Assembly (NCBI GenBank): GCA_016758965.1
Contig: JAEPRB010000048.1
Span: 62,001-126,000 of the forward strand
Length of the DNA: 64,000 nucleotides
Direction of reading: 5' to 3'
DNA from: Circinella minor
Lineage: Eukaryota; Mucoromycota; Mucoromycetes; Mucorales; Lichtheimiaceae
The position numbers were made by a program, and so were the translations under genes. The notes under the pieces are model-generated. The model saw only the letters and a list, made by a program, of their open reading frames with translations. It searched no databases and had not been told where the DNA came from. Positions 1 through 12,000 of the stretch are shown one piece after another. Position 1 is the first letter of the stretch. The number at the start of each line of letters is the position of its first letter.

Positions 1-316
1 ATGATGTAATAGATGAATTTAATTTATATTCTTCCATTCTTTTTGTTGTAGTTGTAGTTGAAGTAGTTGTCGTATTACATTCATTTCGAATCATTGTTGA
101 TTTTTTTTTATTTTCACACGGTAAACGAATCACTCCAATATAGCGGGGAATAAATGGTAAGAATTGAGTATGATATTGTAAGTCTTCATAAAAGGATTGT
201 TCTTTTGTTGCTGTAACATCTTTACAAATGGCACCATTTGAAGTTAATTTAAACATGGCAACATGACCTCCTACTTTATGTGTAAAAGGAATAAGTTTGA
301 ATGAATCATTTATTGT

Positions 317-350
<34 letters not shown>

Positions 351-382
351 AAACGACGTCGATAAGAAACTGTATTCACCAT
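1..382 (-). CDS. KCS1: Inositol hexakisphosphate kinase (Kcs1/IP6K family), N-terminal part, cut by window edge
   Basis: The minus strand is open from the ATG at 382-380 to the left edge, about 127 codons with no visible intron. The protein begins MVNTVSYRRRL, then has a run of about ten Gln. It continues into KLIPFTHKVGGHVAMF and, about 35 residues later, QFLPFIPRYIGVIRLPC. These are the two hallmark N-lobe blocks of the inositol polyphosphate kinase family that includes IP6 kinases: the HxVGGH strand and the FxPxYxG(V/I) segment. Such enzymes phosphorylate InsP6 to inositol pyrophosphates, which control phosphate and inositol signalling. The catalytic PxxxDxKxG motif lies outside the window, so activity cannot be judged. 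A low-complexity Thr/Ser insert follows the second block, as is common in fungal Kcs1. The family call is firm; the exact member (IP6K versus a related IPK) is inferred. Confidence 0.8.
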
Positions 383-1717
383 TTTCTTTTACATAAAAAA
401 AAAAAAAAAGAGGGAAAGGAAGGAAGGAAGAAAGAAAATAAAAAGAATAAAAAAAAAGATATATGACTTTTTATAGGAGAAAAAAAATGGGGGGGGAGGA
501 AGGGGGGAAAGGAAGGGTTTAATGTGTGTGAAATTTTATTTGTTAATATATAGAAGGAAAGAGAAAGAATAATCCCCTCCCCTCTCACCTTCTTTTTTTT
601 CCTTAACAGCAATGCTTTTTTGATGCAACATGTTGAGTGAATTCAATTTCATTGGCTCTCTCTTTTAAAGTGTGTGTGTGTGTGGAAATCCTTGATGTCT
701 TAATATTAACAGACTTCCTCTTCCCTCCCCTCCCCCCATTTTTTTTTTCGGGTTCATGTTTCAAATCATTGTTATTGAAACATGTGCCTGAACTGAATTG
801 AAAAATATTTTGGATTAAGAAGAATTTTTAACTGGAGTGTTTCTGTCATTCCCCCCTCCTCCCCGCCAGTCAATTTAAAAGAATTGATATTATACCCAAC
901 GTGATTGTGGCGAAAAAACTCAGTGGTTTAAACTTTTTTTTATTATTATTATAAACAAATAATAGAAAATGCATAAAAACAAAACAAAAAAAGAAATTGA
1001 ATTGAATTGAATTTAAAAAAAGGGGATCCCGGATTGACTAAATAAAGAACGTGTCGTATGGGTTTAAGAATTCATTTGGATTGGATAACGTATTAAATTA
1101 TATAATCGAATCAAAAAAATTCAAATTATCAAATAACTTTTTTGATACATAAATAAATATAAACTCCGAACAAAAAAAACAAAAACAAATAGAAACTCTG
1201 TGTGTATAGTGTGAGAGAGAGAGAGAGAAGTTTATATCCAATTGAATTAGAGTAAGATATCAAATGGTTACTGTTCATTTTTTTTTTTTTTTGTTAAATA
1301 ACCTATCAAATAATTAATCCTTTTTCGTTATCAAAGAAAAAAAAAAAAAGATAGAAATTGAGATTGCATTAAAATAGGTAAATTTTAGTTGGGGGGGGGG
1401 AATTATTAACATTTGCTAAGCAAAATTTCTGATAAGAACATAATTCATTAGATACATAATACACACGTGGATTCAATTTTTTTGTTTTTTTTTTTTACAC
1501 GTGTAAATGATTTCGTTTGGATTTTTTGTTATTTGTTTTAAATGATTAATAATAATAATAATAATAATATTGAGAATTATATATATATATATATTAAAAA
1601 AAAAGAAGAAGAAATGATATAATGATAATAATAATAATAATAATAGTAAGAATGAAAAAAAAAAAAAAAAAGTTGAAAAGGGTATATTATATAATAATAA
1701 ATTTTTTTGTGGGGTTT
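383..1717. other. Intergenic: 5' flank of the inositol kinase gene
   Basis: No gene is supported here. The stretch holds homopolymer A/T runs, GA and TG microsatellites and a pure G10 run near 1392. The only open frames are low-complexity translations of poly-purine tracts. Two CACGTG hexamers lie at 1464-1469 and 1498-1503 and are listed separately. Confidence 0.6.
1464..1503. promoter_or_regulatory. Pair of CACGTG E-boxes
   Basis: Two perfect CACGTG palindromes lie 34 bp apart, each set in a short ACAC..GTG context and separated by a T-rich spacer. CACGTG is the general bHLH site and overlaps the core of the yeast inositol-response element bound by Ino2/Ino4. They lie about 1.1 kb upstream of the inositol kinase start and just beyond the OPI1 stop. 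A regulatory role is inference. Confidence 0.35.
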
Positions 1718-3415
1718 CTATGGGTTGATATCCATCATCATAGTTGTAGGAGGAGAAGAAGAAGAAGAAGGTGCTTGATGGTGTCTTGAATCATTGTGAG
1801 TAGTAGTAGTACTAGTAGTACTAGTAACACCCATTACACGTAATCGATCAAGCCATAAATCAGCACGATCTACAGTATCTGAAAAAACATCGGATACAGA
1901 TTGTAACATTTCAATAGATTCACCACCAAAATTTAAAAGTTTGATAGAAGTTTCATGTAATTGAGGATCTTCCACTGAATTATTACTGTTGTTGTTGTTG
2001 TTGGTCATGGGTGATAAAGTTGTACTACTATTGGCTACTTGCCATTTTTTAGGTAATTCTAAAATATAAGATCGTACAGTATTTTTGGCTTGTTCTGGTA
2101 AACTTGAACTTGCATATCGACTGACGATATCAACTACTTTTCTTACAGTATCCACCATTTCTTTTTTAATAGATGCTACTGTCGCATCTGGATTTTCTTC
2201 TTGATGTAATATTTCTTTTGTCACTGTTTTCTTATTATTATGAGTAGCAAGAGATACAAGATAACTTCGAAGTAATGCCATTTGACGTTCAATATGTTGC
2301 ATTGCATACTATTGTATATTGGAAAAGAAGAATTATTTTTAAATATATAAATATATATATATATTTTATGAAATAGAGAGAGAAATCATGTTTATTACCT
2401 GTAACCAAGAAAGACAATAACGAAGACATTTCATACTTTCTTCACTAACAACGGCTGCTGTAGTACCAGCTGCAGAACCTGCATGAAGAATAAGTTGTTG
2501 CCATCTACTTGTTTGTAAATCTTTATTATTTTTATAATGTCGAACAGCAGGTGATTTATGTTTTAAAGTATAAGGACGATGAGGTGAAGTGGAACGAGAA
2601 GAAGGTCTTGATCGTATGGGTGTTGCTATATTTAGAAAAAAAAGAGAGGAATGAAAGGTTACACACACATACATAGACAAAAAAAAAAAAATCTTATGAT
2701 TTATATATATATATATATATACTTACTACTATCACCTCTTCGATGTCTTAATGAATTACGTTCAGGATGTTCTGAAATAGATGTTTTTGCTAATATTTTA
2801 GCAGTAGCTAATGTTGCATCATCTTCATCTTCAACCTATAATAATAATTATAATTATTAGTTATTTTATTCATTTATTAATATATATTAAACATACTTTA
2901 ATAGAAGGACGTTTTGATGATCCATAACGTTCATAAATAGGTGCAGTAAATGATTCAACCATTTCTGCACCATATTTAACTGATTCTTTTGATGTTTGAA
3001 ATGCTTTCCATGCAGAATTGACTAATGTATAATCAGATGATGCTATTCGTTGTTGTTGTTGTTCTTGTTGTTGTTGTTGATCTTCATGTTCATTAATAGT
3101 TGTTGCTATAGATGAATCACTTGAAAATGAATAATATCGTAATGAAGGTGGTGAAGAAATGGGTGGTAATACAACTTTATCTAAATAAAAATGTAAGTTT
3201 ATTTATTTATTTATTACGTATTATTACTATTGCTCTTTACCTTTATTATCAATACCACTACGTGCCATATCACCAAGAGCTTCAGCAGCTATTTGTACAT
3301 CAGGATCATGAGAATGAGTCATTTCTTTTTTTTTTTGTTGTTCTTGTTCGAAATTACATAATTGAGTTATAGACATGGGTGAAGTGGCATTGTGTTGTTG
3401 TTGTTGTTGTGCCAT
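1718..3415 (-). CDS. OPI1: Opi1-type transcriptional regulator of phospholipid synthesis
   Basis: Five exons on the minus strand, in order 3415-3241, 3180-2897, 2835-2727, 2625-2399 and 2308-1718, join in frame to 461 residues. All introns are GT-AG. I chose the ATG at 3415 because the open frame upstream of it is low-complexity. The protein starts MAQQQQQ and then has DPDVQIAAEALGDMARS, the conserved N-terminal Opi1 block. A central block, VNSAWKAFQTSKESVKYGAE, matches the family's amphipathic/leucine-zipper region. A C-terminal block around WLQYAMQHIERQMALLRSYL leads into LLNFGGESIEMLQSVSDVF, corresponding to the activator-interaction domain. In yeast, Opi1 is held at the ER by phosphatidic acid and Scs2. 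When released by inositol it enters the nucleus and represses INO1 and other UAS-INO genes through Ino2. No clear FFAT motif is seen near the N-terminus. Downstream on the same strand lies an inositol kinase gene. Low-complexity Asn, Thr and Ser tracts fill the C-terminus. Confidence 0.85.
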
Positions 3416-4908
3416 GACGTAAAAAAGTATATACAAAGGTTGTTTTCTCGTTTTCGTTTGTTGATAAATGTAATCTCTTAAAAAGTGTATGAACAAAGAG
3501 AAAGAGAAAGAAAAAGAAAGAAAGAAAGAAAGAAAGAGAATAATAATAATTTCATTTTTCACGTGTAATTTGCATAATCTAACTTAAACATCGGCTGCTT
3601 TTTTCTTTTTTCACACATGCTTTTTTTTAACTTATCTTTTTTTCAGATCAGTCTTTTCTCTTTTTTTTTTTTTTTGGATGGGGAGATAATTTACTTTTTT
3701 TATTAAGTTATATCTATATAAATACCTATATACAATTGAATTATTATTCTTATCACAAAATAGGATGAACTTATAATGATAATAAAAAAGTACGTAAAAG
3801 AAAGAAAAAATAATTTAACCCCAACCATGAAAAAATCTATTAAAGGTAATAATCCGACTTTTTTTTTTTTTTGCACATGAATTATTTAAAAATGTCTGGG
3901 TTTTTAGGAGTTTTTTATTGTTTATATTTTTTTTTTATAACCGTCTACCAAATTATATAATACATATTAAAATAAGCATATGCTTTTTTTATATTTAAAA
4001 TAAGGGGGGAGGGGGGAATACCGTAAGGGAGGGAAATAATAATAAAGTCATTAGAATGTTACTTTATATATAAACCCCAAATATATATTAGAATTCTCTT
4101 TTGCTGTCAAAAAATGAAATCGTTGTTGATCTGTATTAATTATATATAAATATAATATATTAGAAAATAAAACTACTTATTACACAAAAAAACATATTTA
4201 ACCGAAATGATATAATACGGAAGAACTTATAGGAAGACCCCAATTTCTTATTTTTTTCTCACAATATATTATTTCTTTCATTGATAGGGGGGGGGAAGGA
4301 AAGGAAGGGGGTAACACACATAAAAAAAAAATATGTGTGTAAAATTCTCTCATGTTACATTTTTTATAGCTTAGCATATTCATCCCCAAATACTTTTTGT
4401 TTTCTTTGTTTAATGTGAGTAAATACTATCTCTTGATTGTACAGTAAGTAGTAAACTGCTCTGCTCCCCATCCCACATTCTTGGGACTTTTTTACTATCT
4501 AAAAACATAGAATACTTTGTTTTTTTTTTTAATTTAATAACTCAATATAAATATATATTACACATCATATGAAGAAAGGGGATTGGTTATTGCTTAAAAG
4601 TAATATATAATGCTGTTCAATTACCATAAGAATTAATTCATGAGAGTCAAAAAAAAAAAAAAGTACGTACGTACGGAGAAAAAAAGTTATCAAACAACAA
4701 TGATGGTGTTGTTCGTTGATCCATTGATATCTAAACTAATCCATAATGTTGTTTAAAAAAAAGGATATTTTATTGATAATATTATTGTATCCATTTTGAG
4801 TATCAAGTGACAGAAAAACCAAACAAACCAAGTAAACCAATTGTTTAGATAATTCGTTTTATGATTCATCATGACCAATAAAAGAGTTCAGATCGATATT
4901 ATATATAG
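3416..4908. other. Intergenic: OPI1 upstream region
   Basis: No gene is supported. One CACGTG hexamer lies at 3560-3565, 145 bp upstream of the OPI1 ATG, and could be a bHLH site. The rest is AT-rich with homopolymer runs, a GAAA microsatellite near 3507-3540, and a GTACGTACGTAC tract near 4663. Confidence 0.5.
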
Positions 4909-5358
4909 GAAAATTACTACGGACACCTCATATTTTGGCTTACGGACGCCCCACAAATAAAAAAAAAGTTATCAAATAAGTTCTTAGATCATATATAAAA
5001 TTATCAATTCAACACTCATAGTGATTATTTGACCGCTCATACGTAACATTAAAAGTATACATTATTCCTTGTCTTTATAAGGACGACAACTCCTCTCACT
5101 TGTGTATATAATAGTATAGTGAGAAAAAAAAATAAGAATTATTCTTGATTGTTATCATAAAAAGTTGAGCTACTAATATAAGTTCTATAAACATTTTTAA
5201 GTTATATAACGATAACAATTGTATGAATAGTGTATAAATGGTTGTAATTATATCAGATTGCTATGTGCCTCTGAAAAAAATATAAAAGTGTGTGGGGTGT
5301 CCGTAAGAGTTGAAATTACCTAATATAGAATGTTTTTGGGGTCTCCGTAGTAATTCCC
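4909..5358. mobile_element. MITE-like non-coding element with two-part terminal inverted repeats
   Basis: The outer inverted repeat AATTACTACGGA is at 4912-4923 and its exact complement at 5344-5355. Similarity extends a few bases further each way (GG-rich outside, ACC/CCC inside). A second, inner inverted repeat of 16 bp, CTTACGGAC(G/A)CCCCAC, sits at 4939-4954 and in complement at 5292-5307, with one mismatch. The element is about 445 bp with no open reading frame. Flanks are ATATATA-type on both sides, so the target duplication is ambiguous. Short length, inverted ends with subterminal repeats and lack of coding capacity are typical of miniature inverted-repeat transposable elements. The superfamily cannot be assigned from this single copy. 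Confidence 0.65.
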
Positions 5359-7047
5359 CAGATATATATACCGTGGTGATGAATAGTTGATTATTTATTG
5401 TTACATTATTTTTACTACTACGTACAGACAGTCAAAATTATTCAATATTTATTATGTCAATATTGAAAACTTGATCTTTTTAATCATTTTCAAAAATCCC
5501 AGTACGTACCTCCTATCGACAAAAAATTGATTATTTTGGGAATACGATTAACTCTTTTTTTAGCAAACCAAATCAAATATATTGCGACAAAAGATATGAC
5601 AATACGACTTTTTTTAATTATACTTTAACTTTCTGTTGAAATGAGATATGATAAAATGAAAAAGTATATATATATATAACTCGAAACGATACTTACATTG
5701 ATCATAAAAAAAAAAAAAAAAAAAAAAACGGGTGCCACATTACATTATCCAAAAGATTAATAATTTTCTTATAGTATACTGATGACGAGTATGTAAAACT
5801 CCATTGTTTTGGAATACTGAAAAATTAAATGTAAAAGACCAAGACTGCAGTATAGTTATATATCTTTCAATGTTGCTTAATAGAATAAATTATTATACCC
5901 ACAGAGAACATGTCCTCCTATTTATTAAAAAAATGGATTCTCATTGGTTTAAATAATTCATTTTATTAAAATGTAATATACTTGGTTTAAACAGCTGCAC
6001 CTACGTTATATCCTCGCCAACAAAAAAAAATGATCAGTTTCAAGTTTAGTGTATAAATTAGTGGAAAAGGCGGAAAGTATAGGCGGAAATCTTTTTCACT
6101 CAATTAAATATGTTTGTGGAATTAATATGAAATGAGAAGTTTTATTCAAATAATAGTAAAAAAGAGAGTACGTATATATCTATATTTAAGATACGTATGA
6201 ATAAAAATAATCTGATGTTCATTTTCACTTCTGATGAGTGCGTCCCATTATCATTTCTAAAGTCTAGGTTTGTTTACATACATAAAATCTTACTGTTCTA
6301 CAACATAATACTGTAGATCACAACCCGAGTCAACAACTAGATAAATTCAGCTCTTGACATCAGTCGATGTCGGGCTTTAATTTATTAAACCAATATGTTG
6401 AAGTTAATATTATTTGCTTTGCGCAGCATCTCCATATCTATATAAAGTGACATACATGTGCTACATATTGTACTATATATTTCCATAGTTCCTGTTGTAA
6501 ACCATCTATTGTAACATGATACGATCTATCTATCTATCTATAATATAATATAATATAATAGTAGACTCCCAAAAATTATTAATGAAATTACCTTTGAAGT
6601 TCCTCTTTCTGTTCCGTCACCTTGCAGGATCAAGAATGGGATGAACAAAGATAGTCGAGTAAAATTAAGGACAGTCATGGGGAGATGACACAACTTTTAT
6701 TTGTTCTCGTTATATTTACTTAAGCTTATAGAATAAATTACCAGTTATGTATCATCAGAACAATACATTATCACTATAATTTGTACAAACATGATCGTCT
6801 ATATAAAATATGATAAATCCTACAACAGCTGTATATTATGTAAACAATAAAGCGTACAAATAATAATACGTATGTCAAAAAATAAATATACAAAACAGTG
6901 GTTTTTATTATAATTATAATAGCAACTTTAAGAAAAAAAAATAAAAATGATAGAATATAATATGACTATAAGAAAATACTTTGATAAGAAATAAAAATGG
7001 GAATATTAGAATCATTTTGTTAAATTTGAAAATTGGAGGGGGTTCAA
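5359..7047. other. Intergenic, nothing recognised
   Basis: AT-rich sequence with a long poly-A run near 5706-5728, an ATCT microsatellite near 6525-6542 followed by a TATAA tract, and several TACGTA palindromes. No coding region, RNA gene or further repeat could be supported. Confidence 0.5.
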
Positions 7048-7293
7048 TTATGCCCACATATCACCACCAGAACGGTGCCACCATTGTCGTTTAAGGTATT
7101 GATGATAATCGTTTCTCAAGTTTGAAAACTTTTCAGTATATCCTAGAATAATTGATCCACTACTTATATCTTGATATTGTTTTTGAACAGTATTTTCTTC
7201 TTCCTTTAAAGATAAGCCATATGTATCCCGTGCCATTGCAAGGGAAAAAAAGGTAATGCCAGTAGCCAACAGGATATTCGAAAAATTAGACAT
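7048..7293 (-). CDS. Small hypothetical protein with one hydrophobic N-terminal segment
   Basis: Single-exon 81-residue frame, ATG at 7293, TAA at 7050-7048. The first ~20 residues (MSNFSNILLATGITFFSLAM) form a hydrophobic segment that could be a membrane anchor or mitochondrial/secretory signal. The rest is hydrophilic and ends in an aromatic, Trp-rich tail (QWWHRSGGDMWA). The amino-acid mix is balanced, unlike the many low-complexity frames nearby, which is the reason for calling it. It resembles in style the small single-pass subunits of mitochondrial complexes, but I do not recognise a family. It is isolated by 1.8 kb on one side and 3.6 kb on the other. Unannotated additional exons are possible. 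Confidence 0.5.
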   Translation of the reverse strand: MSNFSNILLATGITFFSLAMARDTYGLSLKEEENTVQKQYQDISSGSIILGYTEKFSNLRNDYHQYLKRQWWHRSGGDMWA

Positions 7294-9085
7294 GATGATT
7301 TAGATAATTTTTTTTTTTTTTTTTTGAGCTGAGAAGATTGAACAATCAAAAAAAAAAATATCTTTTCTTTTTATAATTTTATATCCCATAACATCCAATA
7401 ATGCAATAGTGTAGTTTTTTTCTTTTATTAATATCATGCCACATTCATTTATGCTCATTATAAAAACTCATGCAAACTATTCTTTTTGAATACACGACAC
7501 GTAATGTATGAGAGAGTTATTAAATACATATTCTATATGGTATTTTGTTTTTGTTTTTTTTTTTAAAAAAAAAAAGAAGAATTATTGCGTAAAAGCTTCG
7601 TCGTTAATCATGTGTAGAGTGTATAATAATGTGCTTCAAGCATAATAAAATATTTACTTGTGGCTAGGTAAAAATAAACTAGCTAAGTTCTACGTACAAA
7701 ATATAATGTCACAATAAATATGCTAAACTTTGCATTCAGAGTAAGTTTTAATCAGCATTAACTTCACTTACTTATTTATTTATTTTTTAGCATGATATCA
7801 TATGTTGTGATCATCATTGATAACACGTAAATAAATACTACGTACTATACTACAGTAACAATATATATTATCCAATAATGTTCTTATTAAAAGAACAATT
7901 ACCTACGTACGTATAATATATAACAAAATATACATTTATAGAAACATTTAGAAGAAGTAGAACTGATTATTAATATTTACCAATTCTTATTATAAATATT
8001 AAATTCGAAATATTGTACTACGATAGTAAAAAAAATAAAGTAGAAATGGTAGAAACCGGTAGTATACAGTCATACAACAAAAAAATATAAACAATATATA
8101 GTTATTTATTTATTCTTTTAGTTCTTCAGTACGAAATTCTGATTAGACTAAGAGAAAAAAAAACTGCTGATTTTATGTCAAAATTATCACTTGATATGCT
8201 TTTTTTCTTTTTGGCTCTTCTTATTCGTTTATCTACTTTCAGTAAATATGCTTTGTAAAAGGATATTCACTTGTAATTTTTTTCGTTGTTGTACTTTAAA
8301 CAGCATATCTTTTTTTTTTCTTGAAATGTTAAGACATACGTATTATCAAAACATAGTAAAGAAAACAACAATATCTACATGGTAAATAAAAAAAAAAATT
8401 ACTCGAGGAGGAGCTACAAAATGCTTAAATATGATAATAGTTTTGATTATATCGCCCTACATTTTATACCGAAATTTGTTATAAAAGCTAAACATCTCTA
8501 TTTTACAAAAAAAAAAAAAAAAAAAAAGAATTATTTGTAGAGAAAAGCAATCACGTGTATATAAAATACCAATTATATAGTGACAAATCACTTTTCTATA
8601 ATCCATTTGAATGTTTTTCCCTATCATTATATAACTCATACGGTAACAGATTTATAATATAACCATACTTAAGGAACATAATGAATGGGAAAAAAAAATG
8701 AATACATTTAATTATATAACAAAAAAAGGGGAATAACAAAATACACATGATATTTTCCAATAATTATAACAATGATATCATTGACACTTTTTTGTTTTGT
8801 TTTTGTTGTCAACTTTTTATATATAATGTTTTAAAATAAAATGGAGAGGGTTTTTAGATAATGGACTGTATGCGTATGCGTAATGTGGTATTCATTCTTT
8901 TTTTTTTTTTTTTTTTGTGGAAGAAAAGTAATATGGTAGAGAGAGAGAGAGAGTGTGTGTGTGTGTGTAAGAGAGAGAATAATAAACAAAATCAATTAAT
9001 AATAATAATAATAATAATAATATATAAAAAGAAAGTAAGAAATAAAAAAAGGAGGAGGAGGAGTGAGAGAGAAAATTTTATAATC
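7294..9085. other. Intergenic between the small ORF and the neurofibromin-like gene
   Basis: No gene supported. Contains several TACGTA palindromes, GA/TG and AAT microsatellites near 8940-9020 and an AGG tract just before the 3' end of the Ras-GAP gene. Open frames at 8191-8385 and 8861-9109 are low-complexity and have no family resemblance. Confidence 0.5.
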
Positions 9086-12000
9086 TTATTCTGTAATTCT
9101 TTCCAATAATTTGCTTGCTAATTGTGCACTCATTGCTATATTAGATTTAGCAGCACCAAAAGTAGGATCTCCAAGGGCTGAAAATCCAAGTTCATCAAGA
9201 TATGCTTTTTGACTTCGTCGATTAAGAGAATAATTAAATGCTGGTTCAGAACAAGCTGTCATTAAAATATTCTTGACTGCATCAATTACTGCATAATTTT
9301 GTCCACTCATAACGATTTGATTCATTTTTGGAAGTAAACTCTCATACCTGTAATTATTAATATTATTAGTTATTTACATAAATATTTTTACTTATTTATC
9401 AAGAGCCAATTATGTATATATTACTTACACTAATGCAAAGACTTCAGGTATAGATACAGCAGCTTCAGCCAAGAAACTATACAAGAATAATCGTTCTGAC
9501 TCGTTTTCTGCAGAATTTAACAATGTTACCAATAACGACACCAGTAATAAAGCCGTTGTGTTATCAGGTATTTCTAATGTATCAAAGATACGAACATAAG
9601 CCGGTCCAAATTCTAATCCATCTAAATCCACATCATTGATACCAGCCAAACGAAGTAATTCACGTAAAGCATTATTTTTCGCTGCCAATGGTAATAATCC
9701 AGCAAGATAACCCAATGTCCGAGATTCAACTACGTTTTGTTCCAAGGATCGTTTACAATCAATTTCCAAAAAGGTTGTAAGACATTGGAATACTACATCT
9801 TTAGGATTACTATGCTTGATACCCTTTAGTAAAATACCGGCGACAGCAAATGAAAAGTGTGTATCAAAGCTAACACCACTAGCAATATCCAATTCTTTAG
9901 CGACATCGCCTAAAGGAGCACGTGCATCCATTAATACATCCACAACAGGTCTATTGGCAAATAATTTATGGGCATCCAATGCGCGAAGCACTGATTGTAA
10001 AAATTCTACAGCAGGAGAAAATGTGGATGGGTGACTCATTTGTACAAGCGCGATAGCAAGCCAGAATAAAGGTTGAAGGTATCTTGAATCTGCCGGCAGA
10101 TTGTCAATCACATTACTTAAACACATCATAATGCTTACAATCAAACTTGAATCGGTTTCATTGAAAATAGCCAATGCACCTCGAAGAGCCACAAGAATTT
10201 GGTATATCAAATCATCATCTACTTCGTCTTGAGCTAAACAACCGAGAACAACAAATGATCGAGGTTGGATAGCAGGGTTAAACTGAAATGCTGTACTAGT
10301 TACAAGACCCATCCATCGAGCTCGCCACATGTTGGCAACATCTATATAAATATCAAATATAATTAATAACCAATAATAGTAAAGCAAATAGAAAAATAAA
10401 TAAATTACATTTCCTCCCACTCCCACTCCCACTCCCTTATTTTTTTTTTTTTTTTACGAAATTTACCAATAGAAGGTGCACCAATACTTAAAGCGTCCAA
10501 TAAAAGTCGAATAATACTTTCAAGGGAAGACAAATTGACAGTTTCTGAAACATCAGTCATTGTCTCATGTGTAATAGTGAAAGCATTGGCATGTGGTTTA
10601 GTCAATCCAAAATAAACACGATTTTTGCTATCACATACATCATTCAATACAAAATGAAGCTTCTTGATATTTTCTTCTGATTGAGGCATACCCGTACATA
10701 ACGTATGAATGATATTAACAACCAATTCATGTACTGATGCACGAATAAGTGTAGGTCCAGTACCAACGAGTAAAGATACGATATGGAATATTTCTGGAAG
10801 ATATGGTTTTCCCGGTCCAACATTGTTAAATGACAACATGAGAATAAATCGTAATAAAACAGCGATTTCAACCCAAGCAGGATGTTCTGTCAAACTTCGA
10901 CAAGGTCGTAGTGATGTTCGTTGTATTACACGTCGCATTCGACTAATTACTTTACCACGCACTGATATACTTGACATAGTGACAATGGTGTCTGCCATAG
11001 CTTCTGCTTGTGGTGATCCAATACCATTTTCGACCGAATATTGAACAAATGCGTCGATAATTAAATTGACCATATCATCAACCCTAGATAACGTACGCCA
11101 AATCTTGGCTTGTACATGTTTATACATCTATAATTTTTTTTTTCATTTGTTATTAAAATTAGTTTAACTGTATATTGAATGGAAAAAAAATTGGGTTAAG
11201 AGCAAGAAGGCTATATATAAAAACAAACTTACATCAGACCGGGTTACGGTAAGTTCAATTAATAATCGAAGAACATCTTTAGTCTTTGTCAAGCTCTTGT
11301 TATGATCATCTGGAATATTTCGACTATAAACAGCCAAATTTCGAAGCCAGGGTGCCATATAATCAAGACATAATTGTCGCATGGGTTCACTGGATTTGTT
11401 GAAACCAACCAAGCTTTCATTCAAAAATTCTAATGTTAAATGTTGTTCCGTTGAAGCCAGACTTTCACTGATACTAACAATAAAGTCAGTGCTATTAGAA
11501 GGTATACAAAGATCTAATCATAAAATAGATAGATATACATATATATTAATAATCGAGGTTTCATACCCTTCCCCCAGTTCTTTGTCTCTTTATGATTATA
11601 TAAATATGTATATTACCTCTTGCATTTAATAATTGATTTCCCACATCGAAACGGAACGTTAGGCTAAGGGCATAAAGTAAGTTATATGCCGCAAGACGCA
11701 ATCCTGGATCATCACTACCAACATTCAATAAAGACATATTCAATAATCGACCAGGTACATCATTGGGACGAATGGCTCGTTCATTGATATTTCCAGGTTT
11801 GGATGATTCATAACGATGCTTGTTATATCGTAAAAGCTATATATAAATATTTAAAAATAAATAGTAAATAAAAAAGAAAACAAAAGCAATAATATTTAAA
11901 TGAAACAGAAAATCAAAAACCTACAGCTAAAATAGCATCACGTTTAGCAGCAGATAATACCACTGATGTTTTTCCTCGATCCACTTTAAGCATAAGATCA

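Noticed and set aside
376..612. Minus-strand 78-codon frame rich in Phe, Leu, Ser and Pro
   Set aside because: It is a translation of poly-purine/poly-pyrimidine tracts upstream of the inositol kinase start, with no protein-like composition.
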